The notes under the pieces are model-generated. The model saw only the letters and a list, made by a program, of their open reading frames with translations. It made no database searches and had not been told where the DNA came from. Below are positions 42,980-51,523 of a stretch of DNA of 64,000 nt, piece by piece. The stretch comes from Pseudochrobactrum saccharolyticum (GTDB lineage Bacteria > Pseudomonadota > Alphaproteobacteria > Rhizobiales > Rhizobiaceae): positions 868,001-932,000 of the forward strand of contig NZ_VZPG01000001.1 of NCBI RefSeq assembly GCF_008801715.1, written 5' to 3'. Position numbers and translations under genes: made by a program. Positions within the stretch are counted from its first letter, which is position 1. Every line of letters starts with the position of its first letter.

Positions 42980-45205
42980 ATGACACGTTCGAGTGATGGG
43001 AATGCCAAGGCCGGTGCAACAAAAAGCGCCGCAAAGAAAACCGGAACCACGGCGGCCAAAACAGCCGCAACAAAGCCGGTCAAAGAATCCGCTCCGAAAA
43101 GCACAGCAGCGAAAGCTAAGACCGCAACAGCCACCAAGGCCGAACCGGCAAAGACTGCAGTAAAAACATCTGCGGCACCGAAAAAATCTCCGGCAAAAAA
43201 AGCTGCCACACCGGGGACAACAAACATTGCGGCTCCGACTGTTGCAGAGGCCAAAAAGCCTGCCAAAACGACTGCAGCAAAGCCTGCAACCAATACCACG
43301 GCGACAAAGCCTGCAACTAACACCACGGCAGGAAAGCCTGCCGGCAAAACAAAAACTGCTGCGGTAAAACCGGCAGCAAAAGCAGCGGAAACCAAAACCG
43401 CCCCGAAAGCTGGCACCACGAAGCCTGCTGCTAAAGCCGCTACCAAAGTTGCAAAAGCCGAACCAGAAGTAAAAATTGCTGACAAAGCACCGGAACCAGT
43501 GGTGACACCAGTTGCCAAACCGGTAAAAACAGCCAGCCCCTATGATGCCAAGCCATGGCTCAGCAATTATCCGCAAGGGGTAGCGCACGCGCTTGACCCG
43601 TCCGCTTATCAGTCGATCACCGATCTGATCCTCACATCCTGCAAGAAATATGGCGACCGCCCTGCTTTCACCTGCATGGACAAATCTCTGTCCTATAAAG
43701 AGCTGGATGAAAAATCGGCCGCTCTGGCAGCATGGCTGCAATCACGCGGACTGGTCAAAGGCGACCGCGTGGCCGTGATGATGCCGAATGTGCTGCAATA
43801 TCCGGTTGCGATTACCGCTATTTTGCGCGCAGGGCTGGTGGTTGTGAATGTCAATCCGCTCTACACGCCGCGCGAGCTGGAACATCAGCTCAATGATGCC
43901 GGTGCCAAAGCAATTATTATTCTCGAAAACTTTGCCCATACTCTGGAAAAAGTCCTGCCAAATTCATCGGTCAAGCATGTGGTTGTCGCCTCTATGGGCG
44001 ACATGCACGGGCTTAAAGGTGCGATTATCAATTTCGTCGTGCGCCGTGTTAAGAAAATGGTGCCTGCATGGAATATTCCGGCGCATAACAGCTTTAAGTC
44101 TGTCCTCGCCAGCGGTGCAAAACTGACATTCAAACCGGTGGTGATTGCACCGGATGATCTGGCTTTTCTGCAATATACAGGCGGCACAACCGGCATTTCC
44201 AAAGGTGCCATGCTCATGCACAGCAATATTCTTGCCAATGTGGAGCAGATGCGCCTGTGGCTGGACGTGGCTTTCCAGCATAAAGGCCGGCCGGAGCATA
44301 TCAATTATATCTGCGCATTGCCGCTCTATCATATTTTTGCCCTGACCGTGAATGCGATGATGGGTATTCAGCAGGGTGCCCGTAATCTGCTTATCCCAAA
44401 TCCGCGGGATATTCCGGCTTTTGTGAAAGAGTTGCAAAAAGCACCGTTTCATATTTTCCCGGGGCTCAACACTTTGTTCAATGCCCTGATGGAAAATGCA
44501 GATTTCCGCAGACTGGATTTCAAGCCGCTTATCCTGACCCTTGGCGGCGGTATGGCAGTTCAGCGTCCTGTTGCCGAGCGCTGGGAGAAGATGACGGGCT
44601 GCCTGATTACTGAAGGTTACGGCCTTTCGGAAACCTCGCCTGTTGCCACGGCCAATGTGCTCAATGCAACGGAGTTTTCCGGCACTATCGGCCTGCCGGT
44701 ACCGGGTTCTGATGTGGCGATCCGTGACGATGACGGCAATGATGTGCCGCTTGGTGAAGTAGGCGAAGTCTGTGTGCGTGGTCCGCAGGTCATGAAAGGC
44801 TATTGGAACCGGCCTGAGGAAACAGCCAAGGCTATTTTCCCTGACGGTTTCTTCCGCACCGGTGATATGGGCTTCATGAATGAAGGCGGTTTCACCAAAA
44901 TTGTGGATCGCAAGAAGGATATGATCCTTGTCTCCGGCTTCAATGTCTATCCGAATGAGATTGAAGAAGTTGCAGCGGAACATCCGGGCGTTGTCGAGGC
45001 TGCTGCAATCGGTATTGCCAATGAACATTCCGGCGAAGTGGTAAAGCTGTTTGTGGTACGCCGTGATCCGGAGCTGACCGAAGAGGTGCTGAAAGCTTTC
45101 TGTGCCGAGCGGCTGACCAATTATAAGCGTCCGCGTATAATTGAATTCCGCGACAGTCTGCCGAAAAGCAATGTCGGTAAAATTCTGCGCCGCGAATTGC
45201 GCTAG
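42980..45205 (+). CDS. fadD: Long-chain fatty acyl-CoA ligase with Lys/Ala-rich N-terminal extension
   Basis: The C-terminal about 555 residues are a FadD-type AMP-forming acyl-CoA ligase. It opens SPYDAKPWLSNYPQGVAH (186-203) and has the P-loop LQYTGGTTGISKGAML (near 398), EGYGLSETSPVA (near 547), DRKKDMILVSGFNVYPNEIE (near 643) and the catalytic Lys in KSNVGKILRREL (735). The first about 185 residues are a low-complexity Lys/Ala/Thr/Pro segment resembling histone H1 or AlgP/PhaF tails, with an internal KPATNTTA duplication. Normal FadD proteins of about 560 residues lack it. GGGAGG precedes the ATG at 42980 and no likely internal start is visible, so the extension appears real. The TAG stop lies inside a dispersed repeat. 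Confidence 0.9.
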   Translation: MTRSSDGNAKAGATKSAAKKTGTTAAKTAATKPVKESAPKSTAAKAKTATATKAEPAKTAVKTSAAPKKSPAKKAATPGTTNIAAPTVAEAKKPAKTTAAKPATNTTATKPATNTTAGKPAGKTKTAAVKPAAKAAETKTAPKAGTTKPAAKAATKVAKAEPEVKIADKAPEPVVTPVAKPVKTASPYDAKPWLSNYPQGVAHALDPSAYQSITDLILTSCKKYGDRPAFTCMDKSLSYKELDEKSAALAAWLQSRGLVKGDRVAVMMPNVLQYPVAITAILRAGLVVVNVNPLYTPRELEHQLNDAGAKAIIILENFAHTLEKVLPNSSVKHVVVASMGDMHGLKGAIINFVVRRVKKMVPAWNIPAHNSFKSVLASGAKLTFKPVVIAPDDLAFLQYTGGTTGISKGAMLMHSNILANVEQMRLWLDVAFQHKGRPEHINYICALPLYHIFALTVNAMMGIQQGARNLLIPNPRDIPAFVKELQKAPFHIFPGLNTLFNALMENADFRRLDFKPLILTLGGGMAVQRPVAERWEKMTGCLITEGYGLSETSPVATANVLNATEFSGTIGLPVPGSDVAIRDDDGNDVPLGEVGEVCVRGPQVMKGYWNRPEETAKAIFPDGFFRTGDMGFMNEGGFTKIVDRKKDMILVSGFNVYPNEIEEVAAEHPGVVEAAAIGIANEHSGEVVKLFVVRRDPELTEEVLKAFCAERLTNYKRPRIIEFRDSLPKSNVGKILRRELR

Positions 45206-45250
45206 AGCATTTCACAGTCAAGTTAGATCAACTTGATGCCCGTGATAATG
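45202..45250. repeat. Dispersed palindromic repeat, half copy overlapping the ligase stop
   Basis: Identical to the first 49 bases of the 16542-16650 element except for two substitutions, both within the inner GTCAAGTT hairpin region. The CTAG at its start supplies the TAG stop codon of the acyl-CoA ligase. The second half of the long copy is absent. Confidence 0.85.
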
Positions 45251-45264
45251 AGACTAAACAGAAA

Positions 45265-45290
45265 AAAGGCCGGTGAAATCACCGGCCTTT
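45265..45290. terminator. Bidirectional terminator between fadD and the HAD gene
   Basis: AAAGGCCGGTGA / TCACCGGCCTTT hairpin with TTTTTT on the minus strand and TTTAATGTT on the plus strand, between convergent genes. Its stem is nearly identical to that at 34518-34541. Confidence 0.85.
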
Positions 45291-45311
45291 AATGTTAAAT
45301 ATCAGCAGACA

Positions 45312-46052
45312 TTACTTTCCGGCCAGATAGTCCGGCAAATCCGCAATAGACGGCAGCACAATATCAGCCAGCGGTTCAAGCACTTCACGCGGACTGTTGC
45401 CCGTCAGCACACCAACCGCCAGACCGGCTTTGGCAGCTCTGGCACATTCCATATCATGCGGATTGTCGCCAACCATCGCCACCTGCTCCGGTGCCACGCC
45501 GACTTCTGCCGCAAAATGCAGCAGCGGATCAGCATAAGGCTTGGCACGCGCTGCTGTGTCATAGCCGATAAAGCCGGAAAACAGATCACTGATACCGAGT
45601 GCAGCAGCTGTTGCCCGTGCACCGGCCTCAGAATCATTGGTCGCAATGCCTAAGATAAAACCGGCCGCTTTCAAGGTTTGCAGGGTCTGGCTCAATGCTT
45701 CAACAGCCACAGCCTGTTTGGCACCTTCCTCAACCCCGTAAACATCATATTCAGCGACGCGTGCACGGCGTTGCTCGTCTGTATCCTGCGGATGCCAGAG
45801 CGCAACAATATCCTCAACCGTTCCGGCGGCAATTGCAGAATTGGCGCGGAATTTCTCCGCCTGCCAGTCATAGCCACCGGCATCCAGCAGTGATTTCGCC
45901 AAAGCATCATCACCGGCAGCAGAGCGTCTGGCCAGTTCACAGGAGATGGAAAACCACGTCCTGTTAAAATCAACCAGCGTGCCGTCCTTGTCGAAAAGTA
46001 TGGCACGGATGGTTTTTTCAGAGCCGGACGGCACTGCTACAGTTGCTGACAT
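45312..46052 (-). CDS. HAD-family phosphatase (phosphoglycolate phosphatase-like)
   Basis: A HAD subfamily IA hydrolase of 246 residues. Motif I is AILFDKDGTLVDFNRTW (about 17-33), the threonine of motif II lies in LGIATNDSEAGARAT, motif III is the Lys in YDTAARAKPYADPLLHFA, and motif IV is MVGDNPHDMECARAAKAG. The cap resembles Gph-type phosphatases. It is translationally coupled to the AstE-like gene upstream: TAATG joins the two. The pairing suggests a shared metabolic role, but the substrate is unknown. Confidence 0.87.
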   Translation of the reverse strand: MSATVAVPSGSEKTIRAILFDKDGTLVDFNRTWFSISCELARRSAAGDDALAKSLLDAGGYDWQAEKFRANSAIAAGTVEDIVALWHPQDTDEQRRARVAEYDVYGVEEGAKQAVAVEALSQTLQTLKAAGFILGIATNDSEAGARATAAALGISDLFSGFIGYDTAARAKPYADPLLHFAAEVGVAPEQVAMVGDNPHDMECARAAKAGLAVGVLTGNSPREVLEPLADIVLPSIADLPDYLAGK

Positions 46053-47113
46053 TATGCCTCCAGTGAACCGGCAGGTTTGCTTTGTGCCGATGGTTCATCG
46101 CCAATCAGCTTCATCACATCATCGCCGCGGCGCAGATAGCGCAGGCTGCGATAGGTTAAAACGCGACCGGCCTGCGGTGCGCAGAGCTTGATATCATGCT
46201 CCGGTTCACCCGGCACGGTGACAATCGTTGCCAGCAGATCGCCTTTTTTGACGATATCACCCAGCGCCACATGATATAGCACCATGCCGCCCTGCGGTGC
46301 GCGGATCATTTCCACACGGGAGAAAGGCGCGATCGGGCCGTTAAATGCCTCGCCGAGCTGGCTGGATGCATCTTCCACCACGCCGCGATGCACGAGGAAG
46401 CGATAGAGCCCTTCCGCATCGGCCAGACCGGTTGCCGGATCAACATCATTCAGACCACGAAACTCAACGGTTGTTACCGCACGGCGACGCATATCGCGCT
46501 CTTCTGCTTTCATATGCAGCAGCGGATTAACACAGGCCTCTTCAAAAGCCGCGCTAACGGTTGAATCACCGGCAAGAATTGCGGTCGAGCGCAGTGCTGT
46601 TGCCAGATCACGCAGATCTTCCGCATAATTTTCATGCACATAGAGATAGTTTTCGCTCTCATCATCGCAATGCAGATCGAGCACTATCTCATGCTTCAGC
46701 GCCATGCGAACCAGCATCGCCTTGATGCGCTTATCGATGGAAACCGGCGCATCAGGTTGCGGCAGTGCAGAAGTGTCGAAATCTTCCAGCAACGGGAAAT
46801 TACGGTTGAAATTCACACCGGAGAAGAAATCAAAACGACCGAGATGCTGATGGCTCTGCCACTGATTGGAGGCCACAGGATTAGCCTGCGGGACAATCGT
46901 GATATCGCCTTTGATCCGGCCTTCCTCTTCCGCTTTACGCAGCATCGGAATCAGGAAATGCAGCGCAGCCTGCCCCGGCAATTCAGCACCATGCAATGAT
47001 GACTGCAAATAAGCCGTCGGCGCGCTTGTATCTGTGCCTTCAAAACGCAGCACACGCATTTCCACCTGAATGCCCGGCACATCACCGGCAAACTGTATAT
47101 GATCCGTTTTCAT
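46052..47113 (-). CDS. Succinylglutamate desuccinylase/aspartoacylase-family protein
   Basis: A zinc carboxypeptidase-fold (M14-like) deacylase of 353 residues. Zinc ligands are in SSLHGAELPGQAALH (His and Glu, about 40-44) and VLDLHCDDESENYLY (His near 147), and the substrate Arg/Asn segment is NFNRNFP (near 100). The catalytic Glu is likely in TTVEFRGLNDVD. A C-terminal barrel-sandwich segment (about 265-335) follows, ending DVMKLIG. Family members deacylate N-succinylglutamate, N-acetylaspartate or ectoine derivatives; the substrate here cannot be fixed. It shares TAATG with the downstream HAD phosphatase gene. Confidence 0.87.
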   Translation of the reverse strand: MKTDHIQFAGDVPGIQVEMRVLRFEGTDTSAPTAYLQSSLHGAELPGQAALHFLIPMLRKAEEEGRIKGDITIVPQANPVASNQWQSHQHLGRFDFFSGVNFNRNFPLLEDFDTSALPQPDAPVSIDKRIKAMLVRMALKHEIVLDLHCDDESENYLYVHENYAEDLRDLATALRSTAILAGDSTVSAAFEEACVNPLLHMKAEERDMRRRAVTTVEFRGLNDVDPATGLADAEGLYRFLVHRGVVEDASSQLGEAFNGPIAPFSRVEMIRAPQGGMVLYHVALGDIVKKGDLLATIVTVPGEPEHDIKLCAPQAGRVLTYRSLRYLRRGDDVMKLIGDEPSAQSKPAGSLEA

Positions 47114-47258
47114 AAATGTCTTCCACCCATTGACCGCCGGACAGGTTTTCCAATCACCTCATTCCGGCGCTTACTCCATAAACCATTATCAACAAACACG
47201 AAAAACAGATGCTTGTCACGTATCGGCAAGCAGTTTTCAGTGTATGAGGATCAGGTTT

Positions 47259-48911
47259 TTACACCTGCGATGCCTGGTGCAGATGTGCAATCAGACCCTG
47301 TGTGGAGGCATCGCGGCCACCGGCATTTTGTTTTCCTGTAACGACATCCAGCAATTCTGTTGCCAGTTCTTTGCCAAGCTCCACACCCCATTGGTCAAAT
47401 GCATTGATACCAAAGAGCTGCGCTTCCACAAAAACACGGTGTTCATAAAACGCGATCAGACGCCCAAGCGCAAAAGGTGTCAGCTTGTCATAGAGAATAG
47501 TGATCGACGGGCGATTGCCGGAGAAAACACGATGCGGGGCAATGCGCTCCACTTCCGCTTCCGGCAATTTACGCGCGCGCAACTGTGCCTGCGCCTCTTC
47601 CAGCGTACGGCCCTTCATCAGTGCCTCGCTCTGGGCAAAACAATTGGCGAGCAACATCTGATGCTGTTCCAGCAGTTCCGGCTCATGCGTATGCACTGCG
47701 ATCATAAATTCCAGCGGAATTGTATCGGTTCCCTGATGCAAAAGCTGGAAGAAAGCATGCTGCCCGTTGGTGCCGGGTTCACCCCAGACCACAGGGCCGG
47801 TGACGCCGGAAACCGGTGTGCCGTCACGCTTCACGCTCTTGCCGTTGGATTCCATATCCAGCTGCTGCAAATAGGCCGGTAAACGCGCCAGATGCTGATC
47901 GTAAGGGATAATCGCGCGACTACCAAAACTGCAGATTTCACGATGCCAATAGCCGATCACACCCAGCATCATCGGCAGATTCTGCTCGAATGGCGCGGTA
48001 CGGAAATGCTCATCCATTACATGGGCACCGGCGAGAAACTCTTTAAACCTATGCGCGCCGATCGCCAGCATGACCGGCAATCCGATGGACGACCACACGG
48101 AATAGCGCCCGCCAACCCAATCCCAGAAACCAAACACCCGCTCCGGCTGGATGCCGAAAGCGGCAACCTTATCCAGCGCCGTCGAAACAGCCACGAAATG
48201 CGCACCGACAGCCTCTTCCCCCAGAGCATCGGCCACCCATTTGCGGGCGGTTTTCGCATTGGTCATAGTTTCAATCGTGGTGAAGGTTTTGGACGCGATG
48301 ATAATCAGCGTGGTTTCGGGGTCAAGATCGCGCAGCGTATCGGCAATATGCGCCGGATCAATATTGGAAACGAAATGGGTATTCGGCCCGTCATGATACG
48401 GTGTCAGCGCGAGTGTTGCCATCACCGGTCCAAGGTCTGAACCACCGATACCGATATTCACCACATCGGTGATGGTGCGCCCTGTGGCACCCGCCAGATC
48501 ACCGGCACGGATTGCCTCACTGAAAAGGCTCATACGGTGCAGCACATCCTGCACCTGCGGCACGACATTTTCACCGTCTGTGACAATCACATCATCCGGT
48601 TTTGCCCGCAGGGCTACATGGAGAACGGCACGGTTCTCGGTGCTGTTGATCGGCTCGCCGGCAAACATGGCATCGCGCTGGCCTTCGACATTACAGGCCA
48701 CGGCCAGATCTTTGAGCAATGCCATTGTCTCGTCATTGACACGGCATTTTGACCAGTCAAGCAGCAAATCATCCAGTTTGAGGGAGTAGCGCTCAAAACG
48801 CTGCGGATCTGCGGTAAAGGCCTCACGCATATTCTGCTTTTGCGCAACTGTCTGCCAATGTGCTTTCAAGGCTGTCACACCTGCCGCAATTGCCGCTTCA
48901 TTCCATGCCAT
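47259..48911 (-). CDS. pgi: Glucose-6-phosphate isomerase
   Basis: Interconverts glucose 6-phosphate and fructose 6-phosphate in central sugar metabolism. The 550-residue length is usual. Signatures are [19 protein letters not shown] (about 150), [17 protein letters not shown], the family pattern [20 protein letters not shown] (about 262-281) and the catalytic region [41 protein letters not shown]-terminal [13 protein letters not shown] completes the active site. I chose the ATG at 48911 because GGGAG lies 8 bases upstream; a GTG three codons further is less likely. Monocistronic. Confidence 0.97.
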   Translation of the reverse strand: MAWNEAAIAAGVTALKAHWQTVAQKQNMREAFTADPQRFERYSLKLDDLLLDWSKCRVNDETMALLKDLAVACNVEGQRDAMFAGEPINSTENRAVLHVALRAKPDDVIVTDGENVVPQVQDVLHRMSLFSEAIRAGDLAGATGRTITDVVNIGIGGSDLGPVMATLALTPYHDGPNTHFVSNIDPAHIADTLRDLDPETTLIIIASKTFTTIETMTNAKTARKWVADALGEEAVGAHFVAVSTALDKVAAFGIQPERVFGFWDWVGGRYSVWSSIGLPVMLAIGAHRFKEFLAGAHVMDEHFRTAPFEQNLPMMLGVIGYWHREICSFGSRAIIPYDQHLARLPAYLQQLDMESNGKSVKRDGTPVSGVTGPVVWGEPGTNGQHAFFQLLHQGTDTIPLEFMIAVHTHEPELLEQHQMLLANCFAQSEALMKGRTLEEAQAQLRARKLPEAEVERIAPHRVFSGNRPSITILYDKLTPFALGRLIAFYEHRVFVEAQLFGINAFDQWGVELGKELATELLDVVTGKQNAGGRDASTQGLIAHLHQASQV

Positions 48912-48965
48912 GCCAACCACTCCCGGGTAAAGAATAACTGCTTCTCAATACAACCTATAACACTT

Positions 48966-49068
48966 TAGAGCATTTCCGCTTTAAGCTTCATTATCAGAAA
49001 TGCTCTATCCTCAGCTGTACGCATTAACCTACGCAAAACCGGTTCCCGCTTTTGCTGGTAATGCTTTA
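48966..49068. repeat. Dispersed palindromic element with 11-base perfect inverted ends
   Basis: TAGAGCATTTC (48966-48976) pairs exactly with GAAATGCTCTA (48997-49007). This is followed by a segment containing CGCAAAACCGGTTCCCGC and ending GCTTTAGA, a form common in Hyphomicrobiales intergenic palindromes. It shares only the AGAGCATTTC opening with the repeats at 16542 and 45202. Confidence 0.7.
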
Positions 49069-49210
49069 GATATGAACCGATTGAAGTGTTTTAAGGGCAT
49101 GATAAATAAAAACAAAATTCAGACGTTGTTTTCTTGTGATTGAAACCGATATCATTAACAAGATAGCGGGTTAAAAATATTCTGCACTACATAAATTTAA
49201 AAGGATAGAT

Positions 49211-49675
49211 ATGGATCTGACCGGCGAAGAACGCATTCAGGCACCAAGACAGGCTGTTTGGGATGCGATGAATGATGTGGACGTTCTCAAGCCCTGTATT
49301 CCGGGTTGCGAGACCTTGGAGCGGCTCTCGGAAACTGACATTCAGGCGGCTATTCTTGTTAATCTCAGCCTCATCAAAATCCGCTTTCACGGCTTGCTGA
49401 TCCTCTCCAATCTCAACCCGCCATTTTCCTATACGATCAGCGGCGAAGGTCAGGGTTCGATTGCCGGTTTCGCGGCAGGAAGTGCTGATGTGGAACTGAT
49501 CGAAGAAAGCCCTGATGTGACCATTCTGCGCTATACGATCAATGGTGATGCAGGCGGTAAAATTGCCCAGCTCGGCACCAAACTGCTCGGCAATACGGCA
49601 CGCAAAATAGCTGACCGGTTTTTCGCCAATATCGGCGAAGCCGCAGCACAGAATATACGCCAAGGCAGTGCATAA
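49211..49675 (+). CDS. CoxG-family protein (SRPBCC fold)
   Basis: A 154-residue carbon monoxide dehydrogenase subunit G-like protein. It begins MDLTGEERIQAPRQAVWDAMNDVDVLKPCIPGCETLER, the family signature, and contains GEGQGSIAGFAAGSADVEL and the GGKIAQLGTKLLGNTARKIADRFF motif near the C-terminus. CoxG proteins have an SRPBCC ligand pocket and help to place or mature molybdenum hydroxylases at the membrane. No coxLMS or xdhAB genes lie nearby; an XdhC-type factor is at 38 kb. It precedes the pyrimidine genes on the same strand, but 356 bases with a probable promoter separate them. Confidence 0.9.
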   Translation: MDLTGEERIQAPRQAVWDAMNDVDVLKPCIPGCETLERLSETDIQAAILVNLSLIKIRFHGLLILSNLNPPFSYTISGEGQGSIAGFAAGSADVELIEESPDVTILRYTINGDAGGKIAQLGTKLLGNTARKIADRFFANIGEAAAQNIRQGSA

Positions 49676-50031
49676 CTCAGGTGTATTTTATGAGTATATT
49701 TGTCATATTTTGACCATCTGATAAAAAATTTGACCTTCCGCAAAAATCTGTCATGCTGAGTCTACAGAAGCCAAAAGCACACAAAGCAAAAAAGTGCTCT
49801 GCTCTGACAGATTGCGGAACCGGCGTATAATAAGGGAACCACGCCGCTTCCCCACCATGCAGCAATGAACCAATGCGGGACGCGCATCAACATGCGTTCT
49901 GAGACAGTATTTGCATAACCGGATTTTGCTTGGCGCAACTGCGCGAACAGCCGTCCGGCACCTCTGACATTGATTTTAAGCACCAGATCGCTTGTCTTAA
50001 CTGCGACTGTGCCGGGAGGAGTGACAGGAGC
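49676..50031. other. Promoter region of preTA
   Basis: A 356-base stretch with no supported gene. It holds the RutR-like site at 49710-49725, a second weaker TTTGACCTTCC half-site at about 49729-49739 and, just before preT, GGGAGGAGTGACAGGAG with two possible ribosome-binding sequences. The longer open frame from 49930 has no good start signal. Confidence 0.55.
49710..49725. promoter_or_regulatory. RutR-like operator before preT
   Basis: TTGACCATCTGATAAA. The E. coli RutR consensus is TTGACCA-N2-TGGTCAA. The left half matches 7 of 7 and the right half 5 of 7. It lies about 310 bases before preT, and a TetR protein of RutR type is encoded beyond preA. Known RutR sites respond to uracil and thymine; the same logic here is inference. 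Confidence 0.6.
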
Positions 50032-51522
50032 ATGAGTGACCAGCATTCGCATGACAGGCACAATAATACAGCAGCGGATATCCGGCCGAACCGCCTTGAT
50101 AATTATCAGGATGTGTTTGCTGATCTGCATCCGCCGCTCGACAAACATGAAGCACTGGTAGAAGCAGACCGCTGCTATTTCTGCTATGATGCGCCATGTA
50201 TGACGGCCTGCCCGACCCATATTGATATTCCGCAATTCATTCGCCAGATCGCAGGCGGCAATCCGCAGGGCGCCGCGCGCACGATTTTGAGTGAAAATAT
50301 TCTCGGCGGCATGTGCGCCCGTGTCTGCCCGACGGAAACCCTGTGCGAAGAAGCCTGCGTGCGTGAAGCCGCAGAAGGCAAGCCCGTACGTATCGGTCTA
50401 TTGCAGCGTCATGCCACCGACCATCTGATGGAAAGCGGGGTTCACCCCTTCACCCGTGCGCCGGTTACCGGTAAAAGCGTGGCGGTTGTCGGCGCGGGTC
50501 CTGCCGGTCTTGCCTGCGCCCATGCACTGGCACGCGAAGGCCATACGGTGACGATTTTTGAAGCCCGCCCGAAAGGCGGCGGCCTCAACGAATATGGTAT
50601 CGCCTCTTATAAGAGCGTCGATAATTTTGCTGCCCGTGAGTTGGAATTCATTCTGAAAATCGGTGGCATCACTATTGAAACCGGCAAAGCGCTCGGCAAA
50701 GATATTCAGCTGGATGCCTTACGCTCCGGCTATGATGCGGTGTTTCTGGGGCTTGGCCTTGGCGGCACAAACCGACTGCATATTGCCGGTGAAGATGCCG
50801 AGAATGTGCTGGATGCCGTGCGCACCATTGCAGAGTTACGTCAAAGCTCTGACCTTTCCCGCCTGAATATCGGCAAAAATATAGTCGTCATCGGTGGTGG
50901 TATGACAGCCATTGATATTGCTATTCAGATCAAACGACTGGGCGCAGAGAATGTGACGCTGGCCTATCGCCGTGACCGCGAACATATGAATGCCAGCCTC
51001 TATGAACAGCAACTGGCGCAGACCGAAGGTGTGGTGATCCGTGATTGCCTGCAACCGGAGGAAATTCTGCTCAACGATCAGGGGCAGGCAATTGCGATCC
51101 GCTTTGCCCAGACCGAGCAGCGCGAAGGCAAACTGGTTGCCACCGGTGCTACACTCACCTTAGCCGCCGATCAGATTTACAAAGCCATCGGCCAAAAACT
51201 CGACGGCCAGGGCCTTGGTGCCAGTGGCATGGAAATGAGTGGCGGGCGGATTAAAGTCGACACTGAAAACCGTACCAGTGTGAAAGGCATCTGGGCTGGC
51301 GGCGATTGTGTGGCAGGCGGTCAGGATCTGACTGTTGCCTCGGTGCAAGACGGCAAGATCGCCGCGCAATCCATCCATCAGCATCTGATGCAATTGCCGG
51401 AAGCCGTGAGCGGCTTTGCCGAGGCCGTGCTGGCAGCCAATCGCAAAGATCTGCCGAGCCTCCATCCGCACGCACCATCGGTGCACAACCACACGACCTC
51501 ATCTTCGGCAAAGGATCACTGA
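50032..51522 (+). CDS. preT: NAD-dependent dihydropyrimidine dehydrogenase subunit PreT
   Basis: The electron-input subunit of the uracil/thymine-reducing dehydrogenase. The 496 residues have an N-terminal Fe-S domain (CYFCYDAPCMTACPTHIDIPQF, CARVCPTETLCEEAC), then an FAD/NAD(P)-binding glutamate-synthase-small-subunit-like fold. FAD binds at VVGAGPAGLACAHALAREG (near 153) and NAD(P)H at VVIGGGMTAIDIAIQ (near 286). GIWAGGDCVAGGQDLTVASVQDGK ends the FAD domain. The ATG at 50032 follows GACAGGAG. PreA starts 1 base after its stop, giving translational coupling. It works with PreA to make dihydrouracil. Confidence 0.92.
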   Translation: MSDQHSHDRHNNTAADIRPNRLDNYQDVFADLHPPLDKHEALVEADRCYFCYDAPCMTACPTHIDIPQFIRQIAGGNPQGAARTILSENILGGMCARVCPTETLCEEACVREAAEGKPVRIGLLQRHATDHLMESGVHPFTRAPVTGKSVAVVGAGPAGLACAHALAREGHTVTIFEARPKGGGLNEYGIASYKSVDNFAARELEFILKIGGITIETGKALGKDIQLDALRSGYDAVFLGLGLGGTNRLHIAGEDAENVLDAVRTIAELRQSSDLSRLNIGKNIVVIGGGMTAIDIAIQIKRLGAENVTLAYRRDREHMNASLYEQQLAQTEGVVIRDCLQPEEILLNDQGQAIAIRFAQTEQREGKLVATGATLTLAADQIYKAIGQKLDGQGLGASGMEMSGGRIKVDTENRTSVKGIWAGGDCVAGGQDLTVASVQDGKIAAQSIHQHLMQLPEAVSGFAEAVLAANRKDLPSLHPHAPSVHNHTTSSSAKDH

Positions 51523-51523
51523 C

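Noticed and set aside
42883-43741. Long minus-strand open frames (211 and 278 codons) with Ala/Val/Phe- or Cys/Arg-rich products
   Set aside because: They are the antisense of the Lys/Ala-rich ligase extension, whose repeated codons keep other frames open. No ribosome-binding sites or family motifs.
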